DNA of 14,974 nucleotides from Puniceicoccales bacterium. GTDB lineage: Bacteria > Verrucomicrobiota > Verrucomicrobiia > Opitutales > LL51. Positions within the stretch are counted from its first letter, which is position 1. Each line of letters starts with the position of its first letter. This document shows positions 7,620-14,401 of this stretch, piece after piece. The stretch lies in contig JAITNS010000078.1 of NCBI GenBank assembly GCA_031290315.1, positions 1 to 14,974 on the forward strand, in the 5' to 3' direction. The notes beneath the pieces are model-generated. The model saw nothing but the letters and a program-made list of their open reading frames with translations, searched no databases and had not been told where the DNA came from. The position numbers and the translations under genes are program-made.

Positions 7620-9287
7620 ATGATTTCTTTTTTGCAAAAAGTTTTACAAAAGCACCATAAGTGGTTATTTTCGATTCTATTAATCATTGTCACGATTAGC
7701 TTTGTTTTCACGGTAGGGTCATCTCCTGGTATTGGGCGTAATACTCATGGGAAATTAAAAAAATTCTTTGGATGTGATTTATCTTCTCAGAAAGATATCG
7801 TACAATTGCAGAAAGAGATAGAATTGAGTGCGCAATTGCAGCAAATCTTTATCAGGATGGAGCGATTGGAAAGTTATGCATTATTGTCGCGATTGACGGT
7901 ATTGAAACTCGCAAATGATTTTTCTATTCCTTTACCTAATGAAACAGTCCTGAAGCGTTTCGTTGAACGATATCCGCTCTTTGCCGGTGAGGATCGGCAA
8001 TTTAACGCCCATAAATATAATGAACTCCTAGAGCAGTTCGCTAAAGATCCGGAACAATTAGGCATTTTCGAACGAACTATCGCCAATGATTTTAAAATCG
8101 CTATCATAGAAAAATTATTAATGGGGCAAGGTTATTGCCTAGATACACATGCCAAATCGGCTATCCTAAAGGAATCAACTAAATATTCTTTTTTGACTGC
8201 GAAATTTGATGCCTCCCTTTTACCGGAAGATATCCAATATGCGGAAGAAGAGCTTAACCAATACTTCCAAGATCATGGCGATAAATATAAGATTGGTGAG
8301 CAAATAGTTTTAAATTACGTTGAATTTCCACAGAAATCATTTGCGGAACAGGTACCGGAGCCATCCCAGGCAGATTTGAACCAGGTTTATAATCTTTATC
8401 AAAAGCAATTCAGAAATTTAGAGGAAGGATCTGAGGAACTGAAAATAGCGCTTAAGGAGAAATACAAGCATTACAAGACCGATCGTTTAGCGATGGAAGC
8501 AGCCGATCAGTTCATATATGAACTTTATGAAAAAAATATTGCTCACAATTCCGATGAATTGGAACAATTTATTGGGGATAAAAAATTACAAGTTCGCTCT
8601 CTGGATGCTATAATATTGGGGAAATTTACTGAAAATGAACATTTTTCTCAAGAATCTTTGGCTTTAGCTAGTAAATTGAATTCCGATCGCTACTATTCGG
8701 ATCCAATTGTAGGGAAAAATGGCAATGTATGTATTTTGTTATGCAAAGATACGATACCGTCCCTTTGCCCTCCATTGGATAGTGTTCGCGAGGAAGTGGT
8801 AAGCGATTTCCTTACTTGGAAAAGAGAGGAACAATTTGCCAATCAAATAAAGGAGATTCAGACAAAATTAACCAAACTATCTGGTATAACATCTGAAACA
8901 TTTTCCCAAATCGTCACCGATAATAAGGGTACGGTTACAGGATTTGATGCGGAGAAACTGGATAATCGAAATATCTCCAAAGAAGAAAAAGAGACATTAC
9001 TTACTCTCCACTCAGGATGTGTTTCGCCACCCACTTTTATGGGGGCAATGGAGGCAGAAATAATATTTCTAGAGAAACGAGAAATACCTGAAGCAATTGA
9101 TCCTGTTATCTTTGAGCAAAAATTAGCCGCCTTAGAAAATCAAAGTAAAAAAAATTTCCATGACCATATTATAGAAATGATTTTAGATGAGATGAATATC
9201 AAAGATAATCGAGAAATAGCGATGCAACATTATCAGAGTATGTTTAATTTAATATATATGCAACAACATCAGAATGATGGTTTTTGA
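7620..9287 (+). CDS. PpiD/SurA-like membrane-anchored periplasmic chaperone
   Basis: The 555-residue protein begins with a cytoplasmic basic stretch (QKHHKW) and one transmembrane helix (about 15-32), followed by a long, mostly helical, charged region expected in the periplasm. The order resembles PpiD: single anchor, SurA-type N-terminal helical lobe (about 55-235, with the FAGEDRQFNAHKYNELL segment typical of it), then a middle part and a C-terminal helical lobe (about 360-555). PpiD-type proteins help newly exported proteins fold at the Sec exit. I see no clear parvulin domain signature in the middle, so isomerase activity is doubtful and the role may be chaperone only. GGAGG (7611-7615) lies 4 nt before the ATG. 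The gene follows the pseudopilin after 78 nt and precedes a lipoprotein gene. Confidence 0.7.
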   Translation: MISFLQKVLQKHHKWLFSILLIIVTISFVFTVGSSPGIGRNTHGKLKKFFGCDLSSQKDIVQLQKEIELSAQLQQIFIRMERLESYALLSRLTVLKLANDFSIPLPNETVLKRFVERYPLFAGEDRQFNAHKYNELLEQFAKDPEQLGIFERTIANDFKIAIIEKLLMGQGYCLDTHAKSAILKESTKYSFLTAKFDASLLPEDIQYAEEELNQYFQDHGDKYKIGEQIVLNYVEFPQKSFAEQVPEPSQADLNQVYNLYQKQFRNLEEGSEELKIALKEKYKHYKTDRLAMEAADQFIYELYEKNIAHNSDELEQFIGDKKLQVRSLDAIILGKFTENEHFSQESLALASKLNSDRYYSDPIVGKNGNVCILLCKDTIPSLCPPLDSVREEVVSDFLTWKREEQFANQIKEIQTKLTKLSGITSETFSQIVTDNKGTVTGFDAEKLDNRNISKEEKETLLTLHSGCVSPPTFMGAMEAEIIFLEKREIPEAIDPVIFEQKLAALENQSKKNFHDHIIEMILDEMNIKDNREIAMQHYQSMFNLIYMQQHQNDGF

Positions 9288-9289
9288 AA

Positions 9290-9304
9290 TTGACATGATA
9301 TAAT
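9290..9304 (+). promoter_or_regulatory. Possible -10 element upstream of the lipoprotein gene
   Basis: A perfect TATAAT lies at 9299-9304, 32 nt before the lipoprotein start. A perfect TTGACA at 9290-9295 is only 3 nt upstream of it and so cannot be its -35 partner. At the proper distance (9276-9281) the sequence is GATGGT, a poor match. A weak promoter is possible; read-through from the chaperone gene is equally plausible. Confidence 0.25.
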
Positions 9305-9335
9305 TTCTTGTCATTAGTTTTTTACTGAGATTAAT

Positions 9336-10427
9336 ATGACTAAAATTTTAAAAGTGAGGGTTTTCTACATTTCGGCAACGTTATTGATGAGTGGGTGTAG
9401 TTCATTAGGTCCTCGTACCGTAGAACGAGTCCATTATGAGTATAATACGGCCATAGCCAAAACAGCAGATGAACAGTTGTTGTTAAATATTGTACGTTTA
9501 AAATATCGTGATAATCCCTATTTCCTCGAACCTACTCAGATTGCTGAGAATCGAAAATTTACGACACGTTTTGGGATAAGTGGTACTAAATTTGGTTTAG
9601 CAAGCAATGCAGGCAAGCACGAGTTAGGCATTTTGGGTTATAATGAAATTTTCCAGAATCCGACTATCACTTACTTACCTCTTCAAGGAGAAAAATTTAC
9701 CCACAGAATGGTTTCGCCGATACCGTTAGCCGTAGTGTTAGGGTTAATGCAAGCTGGGTGGAGTACGAAGCGAGTTTTTAATTTATGTCTTGAATGCATC
9801 AATCATCTCGACAACGCCAGTAGTGCTTCCGGCCCTACGCCAACGCGAAAGCCAAATTATGAGTCATTTACAGAAGCAATTGATATATTAGATACTTTAT
9901 ATTCTCAAAAACATTTAGTTATTGGTCTTTCTTCGGGAAATTCGAAGGAACTTATTTTGAAATTTACGAACTCCGATTCGCAAAGTCAACAATTAAAGTC
10001 CTTATTAGGTCTTGACAAGGGGCGTTCCGAATTTCATTTCAATTCCAATTTCCTTGATGCGAGTGATACGAATTTGAGTGTACGTACGCGTTCGATGATG
10101 GAAGTATTATTCTATCTTTCCCATGCGGTTTGCGTTCCAGAAAAAGATATTGAGGCGGGGTTGGTGACAGAAACAGAGGATGAAACAGGCGAAATATTTG
10201 ATTGGAGTGAAAATCTTTCGGGAGAATGGATTGCGATCAATTATTCGGAAGGGAAGGACCGTCCTGTTGGTGCATTTGTTAGCGTCTTTTATCGAGGGAA
10301 ATGGTTTTACATTACCGATAATAACTTGAATGCCAAATCGACATTTATGTTTTTAACTTATTTATTTAATTTGCAATCGGGTGATTCCATGGCAGCGGTT
10401 CCGATGCTGACGCTTTCTGCGAATTAG
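9336..10427 (+). CDS. Conserved lipoprotein of unknown function
   Basis: The 363-residue product starts with a lipoprotein signal peptide: basic Lys/Arg residues, a hydrophobic core and MSGC, predicting lipid attachment at Cys21. The mature part has segments I recall from uncharacterised lipoproteins of various Gram-negative bacteria: EQLLLNIVRLKYRDNPYFLE (46-65), PTITYLPLQGEKFT (109-122), PIPLAVVLGLMQAGW (128-142), MMEVLFYLSH (254-263) and RGKWFYITDNN (320-330) followed by a hydrophobic FMFLTYLFNLQ. No enzymatic motif is visible. It probably sits in the outer membrane or on the periplasmic face. It is last in the run that includes the pseudopilin and the PpiD-like chaperone, ahead of a terminator. 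Function is unknown; an envelope or secretion role is only suggested by neighbours. Confidence 0.7.
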   Translation: MTKILKVRVFYISATLLMSGCSSLGPRTVERVHYEYNTAIAKTADEQLLLNIVRLKYRDNPYFLEPTQIAENRKFTTRFGISGTKFGLASNAGKHELGILGYNEIFQNPTITYLPLQGEKFTHRMVSPIPLAVVLGLMQAGWSTKRVFNLCLECINHLDNASSASGPTPTRKPNYESFTEAIDILDTLYSQKHLVIGLSSGNSKELILKFTNSDSQSQQLKSLLGLDKGRSEFHFNSNFLDASDTNLSVRTRSMMEVLFYLSHAVCVPEKDIEAGLVTETEDETGEIFDWSENLSGEWIAINYSEGKDRPVGAFVSVFYRGKWFYITDNNLNAKSTFMFLTYLFNLQSGDSMAAVPMLTLSAN

Positions 10428-10461
10428 GTAGAAAGAAAGTTATATTTTTCTGAAAAAAGTG

Positions 10462-10490
10462 GCATTAATTTTACGTTAATGCTTTTTTTT
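10462..10490 (+). terminator. Rho-independent terminator after the lipoprotein gene
   Basis: The stem GCATTAA (10462-10468) pairs with TTAATGC (10476-10482) around a 7-nt loop and is followed at once by eight T residues (10483-10490). An A-run just upstream (10453-10458) could let it work weakly in the other direction. It lies 35 nt after the lipoprotein stop and separates the envelope run from the type III chaperone unit. Confidence 0.85.
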
Positions 10491-10568
10491 ATTGCAAAAA
10501 TATGTAAAATTAATTTTATAGATTTTGTAATATATTATTTATAAAATTTTTTTTAACAAAGGGAGGGG
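10491..10568 (+). promoter_or_regulatory. AT-rich leader with strong ribosome binding site for the chaperone gene
   Basis: After the terminator the sequence is almost pure A/T and holds several TATAAA/TATATT-like hexamers (for example near 10538-10545), any of which could be a -10 box. I could not pick a matching -35 with confidence. The Shine-Dalgarno tract AAAGGGAGGGG (10558-10568) is the strongest in the window and fixes the ATG at 10571. Because a terminator lies directly upstream, a promoter here is expected. Confidence 0.45.
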
Positions 10569-10570
10569 AT

Positions 10571-11053
10571 ATGGGTTATAAGGAGGAGGTAAGTCTCTTA
10601 TTAAAGAGATTAGGAAAAGTTCTAGATTTATCATCGTTATCTTTAGATGCCAATAATCATTGTTTAATTTTATTTGATGATAAGATTGTACTAAATTTGG
10701 AACTCAGTGAAACGGAGGAAGCGTTAATTATATATTCTTATATTAGTGTTGTTCCGTTTTCAGGTAAAGAGCTTGTATTAGAGATATTATTGGAGGCGAA
10801 TTATTTTTGGAAGATTTCGAATGGGGCTACATTTGCGATCGATAAGCAAACACAAACGCTTGTCTTACAGCAAAAATTCTCTTTACCGTTATCACATCCA
10901 GATTCATTTGAAGATGATTTAGCGATTTTTGTTGATGTTGTTGAGGCGTGGATAAAACGTATCGATGAGATTTGTACGGAGGCGGAATTGTTTACTGAAG
11001 AAGATCTCAAAGCGACTTCTTCGGAGAAACAATATGGGTCATGGAAAAAGTGA
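10571..11053 (+). CDS. CesT/Tir-type type III secretion chaperone
   Basis: The 160-residue acidic protein has the size and order of a class I type III secretion chaperone: an N-terminal amphipathic helix (LLLKRLGKVLDL, 9-20), strands around NHCLILFDDKIVLNLEL (29-45), a middle strand and helix including GKELVLEILLEAN (65-77), strand segments GATFAIDK and TLVLQQKF (85-103), then a C-terminal helix (112-133). Such proteins dimerise in the cytosol and hold an effector or translocator unfolded for export. The final 25 residues are a polar tail. The next gene begins 10 nt after this stop, and its Shine-Dalgarno sequence overlaps the stop codon, so the two are likely co-translated. No other type III apparatus gene is in the window. 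The family call rests on pattern similarity, not on a catalytic motif. Confidence 0.72.
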   Translation: MGYKEEVSLLLKRLGKVLDLSSLSLDANNHCLILFDDKIVLNLELSETEEALIIYSYISVVPFSGKELVLEILLEANYFWKISNGATFAIDKQTQTLVLQQKFSLPLSHPDSFEDDLAIFVDVVEAWIKRIDEICTEAELFTEEDLKATSSEKQYGSWKK

Positions 11054-11063
11054 GGAAATAATC

Positions 11064-11468
11064 ATGAAAGAAAAAAAAGTAAAAATAGATTTAGAAGAGC
11101 CTTTGGAAGAATCCTTAGAGGAGGATTTTGAAGAAAAGGAAATAGATATTAAAAAAAAGAAAATAATTCAACAGTCAACTGTATCTAAGGCATTACCGAA
11201 TGATCCATGGCAATTAGTTGCCCATACGAATCTTAATGCTCGCAAGGTGACAGTAGGGACAAAAGCGAAAAATAAAGTAAAAGTCATGCAAGTGACATCG
11301 CTGAAAAAATTTTCTAAAATGCCAAATGACTTAAAAGTCAAACATATTCCACTTGCAAAGCGCAAAGCAGTTCAAGTAGATTTAAATAATGGTACACTTT
11401 TACAAATTATAAAAAAGGTCCTTAAGGATTATAATTCCATTTCTTTCCTTACTCAAGTAAAGGAATAG
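11064..11468 (+). CDS. Small charged protein, possible client of the adjacent chaperone
   Basis: I do not recognise this 134-residue protein. The ATG at 11064 is chosen because GAGGA (11052-11056) lies 7 nt before it; an in-frame ATG at 10965 would lie deep within the chaperone gene. The chain is bipartite: an acidic N-terminus with a loose LEEP/LEES/LEED pattern (about 9-26), then a strongly lysine-rich remainder with KKKK (35-38), a segment PNDPWQLVAH (45-54) and a hydrophobic C-terminal helix (LLQIIKKVLKDY). It has no signal peptide, no transmembrane helix and no cysteine. Coupling to a CesT-type chaperone suggests a secreted effector or a partner of the chaperone, but it could also be a regulator or nucleic-acid-binding protein. 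A hairpin array follows 38 nt after the stop. Confidence 0.6.
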   Translation: MKEKKVKIDLEEPLEESLEEDFEEKEIDIKKKKIIQQSTVSKALPNDPWQLVAHTNLNARKVTVGTKAKNKVKVMQVTSLKKFSKMPNDLKVKHIPLAKRKAVQVDLNNGTLLQIIKKVLKDYNSISFLTQVKE

Positions 11469-11505
11469 ATATGGGGCGGGAGTTATAGGACTTTGCCCCG
11501 GGAAA

Positions 11506-11563
11506 CTATAAGGGCTCCTCGCCCTTATAATCCTCGCCAGGGAACAATGTTCCCTGGACCCTG
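11506..11563 (+). repeat. Third copy of the two-hairpin element
   Basis: This segment matches the minus strand of 13-70 (and of the equivalent part of 284-352) at 51 of 58 positions. It contains TATAAGGGC / GCCCTTATA with a 5-nt loop (11507-11529) and CCAGGGAAC / GTTCCCTGG with loop AAT (11537-11557). Compared with the other copies, stem pair six of the second hairpin is G-C instead of A-T: both bases changed and pairing is kept. As at priA, it lies just downstream of a gene and in the same orientation relative to that gene. Confidence 0.9.
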
Positions 11564-11567
11564 ATAT

Positions 11568-11598
11568 ATTTGCCAAAGCACAATGTGCTTTGGCAAAT
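11568..11598. repeat. 14-bp perfect triloop hairpin
   Basis: Positions 11568-11581 pair perfectly with 11585-11598 around loop AAT. This is the longest uninterrupted stem in the window. It lacks a T-run and lies in the middle of the array, so it is not a classical terminator, although it would strongly fold if transcribed. Confidence 0.9.
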
Positions 11599-11607
11599 TA
11601 TTAAGGT

Positions 11608-11710
11608 CAAGGAGTCCATGACTCCTTGTGGGGTATGGGGCAAAGCCCCATAAAAGCTAGCCGAAGGAGTCCATGACTTCTTGCAGGGTATAGGGCAAAG
11701 CCCCATAAAA
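11608..11710. repeat. Tandem duplication of a two-hairpin unit
   Basis: The 47-bp unit at 11609-11655 is repeated at 11664-11710 with 43 of 47 positions identical. Each unit has an AAGGAGTC hairpin with loop CAT (11608-11628 and 11664-11682) followed by a TATGGGGC-type hairpin with loop AAA (11634-11652 and 11689-11707). In the second unit one change gives a G-T pair and one a mismatch, so it appears to be the more decayed copy. The TATGGGGC module also occurs at 96-114 with a different loop. Confidence 0.9.
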
Positions 11711-11772
11711 TCAAAACAAAAAAAGAATAATTTTTTTCGTTCACAAATTTCTGGAAAAGATAAATTGGGGTT

Positions 11773-12771
11773 ATGTTTGTCGATGAAGCGAGAGTAATTT
11801 TGAAAGCGGGCGATGGTGGCAAAGGATGTCTTAGTTTTTTACGTGAAAAATACCGTCCTAACGGGGGGCCAAATGGCGGTGATGGAGGTAACGGTGGTGA
11901 TATTGTTTTGGTTTGCGACCGCAATGTTGCCGATCTAACGCAGTATAAATTTGCACCTCACGCGTCGGCAAAAAATGGCGAGTACGGCCGTGGCTCTAAT
12001 TGTCATGGCGCAAATGGTCCAAATTGCGTCTTAAAAGTACCAGAAGGAACTGTCGTTATTAATAACGATACAAATACAATCGCCGTAGAAATGCTCAACG
12101 ATGGTGAAAAAATTACTTTATTAAAAGGAGGTAATGGTGGCAGAGGAAATATTAATTTTAAAAGTTCTACAAATCAAGCTCCTAGAAAAATAACACTTGG
12201 TACATCTGGCGAATCGGGAGAATTTACTTTCGTCTTAAAGACAATTGCGGACATTGGATTAGTAGGATTTCCGAATGCGGGAAAGTCGTCACTCGTAAAT
12301 ATCTTGACCAATACTCAGCAAAAAGAAGCCCCCTATCCCTTTACTACCCTTAACCCTAAAGTAGGCGTCATCCATTACCCTGATACTTACGAAACATTAA
12401 CAATTGCTGATATCCCAGGACTAATTTCTGGAGCGCACGAAAATCATGGCCTTGGGATTAAGTTTTTAAAACATATCGAGCGTTGTAAAATGCTATTATT
12501 TTTGATTGACATTGGGGGTGTAGAGGGGCGTAACCCAATCGATGATTACCGATCCTTATTAGAAGAATTAAAATTTTATGATGATAAACTTTTGCAAAAA
12601 AAATATTTAATTGTCGCAAATAAAATCGATCTATTATTGGCAAAAGAAAATTTAAAAAATTTCAAGCAATCAGTTAATGAAGAAATTTTATCGATTTCAT
12701 GTGCTGAAGAAAAAGGAATAGAAATATTAAAAGAAAAATTACGTATTTTGTGTACAAGGGAAGATAGATAA
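11773..12771 (+). CDS. obgE: Obg family GTPase (ribosome-associated, CgtA)
   Basis: Obg is an essential GTPase that binds the large ribosomal subunit and links ribosome maturation to stress and cell-cycle control. The 332-residue protein shows the glycine-rich Obg fold (about 1-158, with GGPNGGDGGNGG at 31-42) and a G domain: G1 GFPNAGKS (165-172), G2 threonines at 191-192, G3 DIPG (213-216), G4 NKID (283-286) and G5 SCA (309-311). It lacks the extra C-terminal domain found in some Obg proteins, which is common among shorter members. The ATG at 11773 matches the conserved family start (MFVDEARV). GGGG sits only 2 nt before it, and GGAAAAGA lies 12 nt upstream, so the ribosome binding site is unclear. 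The hairpin array separates it from the gene upstream. Confidence 0.96.
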   Translation: MFVDEARVILKAGDGGKGCLSFLREKYRPNGGPNGGDGGNGGDIVLVCDRNVADLTQYKFAPHASAKNGEYGRGSNCHGANGPNCVLKVPEGTVVINNDTNTIAVEMLNDGEKITLLKGGNGGRGNINFKSSTNQAPRKITLGTSGESGEFTFVLKTIADIGLVGFPNAGKSSLVNILTNTQQKEAPYPFTTLNPKVGVIHYPDTYETLTIADIPGLISGAHENHGLGIKFLKHIERCKMLLFLIDIGGVEGRNPIDDYRSLLEELKFYDDKLLQKKYLIVANKIDLLLAKENLKNFKQSVNEEILSISCAEEKGIEILKEKLRILCTREDR

Positions 12772-12831
12772 AATACTCAATTGCTAAATCGCTTATTGAA
12801 AATTTTTCTTTCTCGACTAAACTAATTTCCT

Positions 12832-14400
12832 ATGAATAGATCTGTATTAGTAATTTGTGATGGTTGGGGTATCAATAAAAATCCAGAATTGGTACAATGG
12901 GATGCAATCAAAAGTGCTAAAACACCTTTTTTTGACCATATGCTGACAACGTGTTTACATACGGAAATCAAAACCTGTGGGCGCGATGTTGGATTACCAG
13001 ACGGCGTAATGGGGAATAGTGAGGTTGGGCATCAAAATATCGGTGCGGGGCGAATCGTCGACCAAGAGATTGTCCGCATTGATAAAGCTTTCGAGGAAAA
13101 AATAGCAGAAAATAATCCCATCATCCTCAAAACTATTCAACGGATCAAAGGTAATAATAAAAAATTACACCTCCTTGGCTTATGTTCGGACGGTGGAGTG
13201 CATTCCGTCTTACGTCACTTGTACGGTTTGTTGGAAATTTGCAAAAAAAATAACTTGACTTCCGTTTGTATCCATTTTCTTGGAGATGGACGTGATACGG
13301 CTCCCAGAAGTGGTTTGAGCTATTTGCAAGCGATTGAGGCAAAATGTCGTGCACTCGGCGTGGGGAGAGTCGCAACCGTAATGGGACGATTTTGGGCAAT
13401 GGATCGCGATAATCGTTGGGAACGTGTCCAAAAAGCGTATGACTGCCTAACCGGTATGGGCGAAAATCTTAAATTAAAAAGCGCAACCGAAGCAATCCGG
13501 TCTTACTATGAACACCCTGTGGACGACGTTCGCCAAGGTGATGAATTTATATTGCCAACGCAAATTGTCGATGATAATGGACAATTTTCAGGGAAGATCG
13601 AAGATGGCGATGCGCTAATCTTTTTTAATTTTCGTGGAGATCGGCCCCGAGAAATTACGCGTGCATTTATCGATGAAAATTTCGACAGATTTCAAAGAAA
13701 AAAAATAGTCGATATATTTTGGACGACACTGACGGAATATGAACAGGGATTGTGCCAAAATGTGATTTTCGAACGCCCTAAAAAAATGAAAAATATTTTG
13801 GGAAGTTATTTGAGTGACTTAAATATTACACAACTTCGCTGCGCAGAAACGGAAAAATATGCTCACGTCACTTTCTTTTTTAACGACTACCGTGAAGATC
13901 CTTTCCCCGGAGAAGAACGTGTTTTGATTCCCAGTCCGAAAGATATCGAAACTTATGACCAACGCCCCGAAATGAGTGCTTATGCGGTAAAAGAGAAAGT
14001 GGTTGAGGCTATTTTATCGAAACAATATGGATTAGTGGTGGTCAATTTTGCCAACACAGATATGGTGGGGCATACCGGTAATTTTACGGCAGCAATCAAG
14101 GCGGCAGAAGTGGTTGACCAGTGTTTAAGCGAGGTCGCGATTGCCATTGATAAAGTGGGTGCAACGGCATTGATCACGGCGGACCACGGTAATTCCGAAC
14201 AAATGTGGGACCCGGAAAATCAAATGCCCCATACGCAACATACTACCAATTTAGTCCCTCTCATTTTATATGGCGAAAAACAAAATATTCTTTCATTAAA
14301 ATCGGGAGGAAAGTTAGGCGATCTAGCACCAACTTTGTTGGATATAATGGATTTAAAAAAACCTATCGAAATGACAGGTATATCCTTAATCAATCGTTAA
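12832..14400 (+). CDS. gpmI: 2,3-bisphosphoglycerate-independent phosphoglycerate mutase
   Basis: GpmI interconverts 3- and 2-phosphoglycerate in glycolysis and gluconeogenesis using two manganese ions and a phosphoserine intermediate. The 522-residue protein has full length. It shows Asp10 in the N-terminal metal motif CDGWG, catalytic Ser63 in GNSEVGH, SDGGVHS (119-125), GDGRDT (151-156), MDRDNRW (190-196), FRGDRPRE (267-274), Lys342 in the ETEKYAHV segment, Asp410 and His414 in the NTDMVGHTG segment, Asp451 and His452 in TADHGN, and His470 in QHTTN. All expected metal ligands are present. The start has no Shine-Dalgarno sequence and is 60 nt after obgE. The prepilin peptidase gene begins 1 nt after its stop. 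Confidence 0.96.
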   Translation: MNRSVLVICDGWGINKNPELVQWDAIKSAKTPFFDHMLTTCLHTEIKTCGRDVGLPDGVMGNSEVGHQNIGAGRIVDQEIVRIDKAFEEKIAENNPIILKTIQRIKGNNKKLHLLGLCSDGGVHSVLRHLYGLLEICKKNNLTSVCIHFLGDGRDTAPRSGLSYLQAIEAKCRALGVGRVATVMGRFWAMDRDNRWERVQKAYDCLTGMGENLKLKSATEAIRSYYEHPVDDVRQGDEFILPTQIVDDNGQFSGKIEDGDALIFFNFRGDRPREITRAFIDENFDRFQRKKIVDIFWTTLTEYEQGLCQNVIFERPKKMKNILGSYLSDLNITQLRCAETEKYAHVTFFFNDYREDPFPGEERVLIPSPKDIETYDQRPEMSAYAVKEKVVEAILSKQYGLVVVNFANTDMVGHTGNFTAAIKAAEVVDQCLSEVAIAIDKVGATALITADHGNSEQMWDPENQMPHTQHTTNLVPLILYGEKQNILSLKSGGKLGDLAPTLLDIMDLKKPIEMTGISLINR

Positions 14401-14401
14401 A

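Noticed and set aside
9290..9304. TTGACA and TATAAT as a complete sigma-70 promoter
   Set aside because: The two hexamers are only 3 nt apart, far from the required spacing of about 17 nt; only the -10 box remains a candidate.
10965..11063. Upstream in-frame ATG that would add 33 residues to the small charged protein
   Set aside because: It overlaps the chaperone gene by 89 nt, lacks a placed Shine-Dalgarno sequence, and the ATG at 11064 has a well-spaced GAGGA.
11718..11737. Intrinsic terminator formed by A7 and T7 around GAATAA
   Set aside because: The stem would be only A-T pairs with no G-C core, so it would be too weak to call.
11506..11924. Minus-strand open frames of 66 and 105 codons across the second hairpin array
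   Set aside because: Their translations simply read through the palindromes and, for the longer one, antisense to obgE. Such frames are typical artefacts of palindromic repeats.
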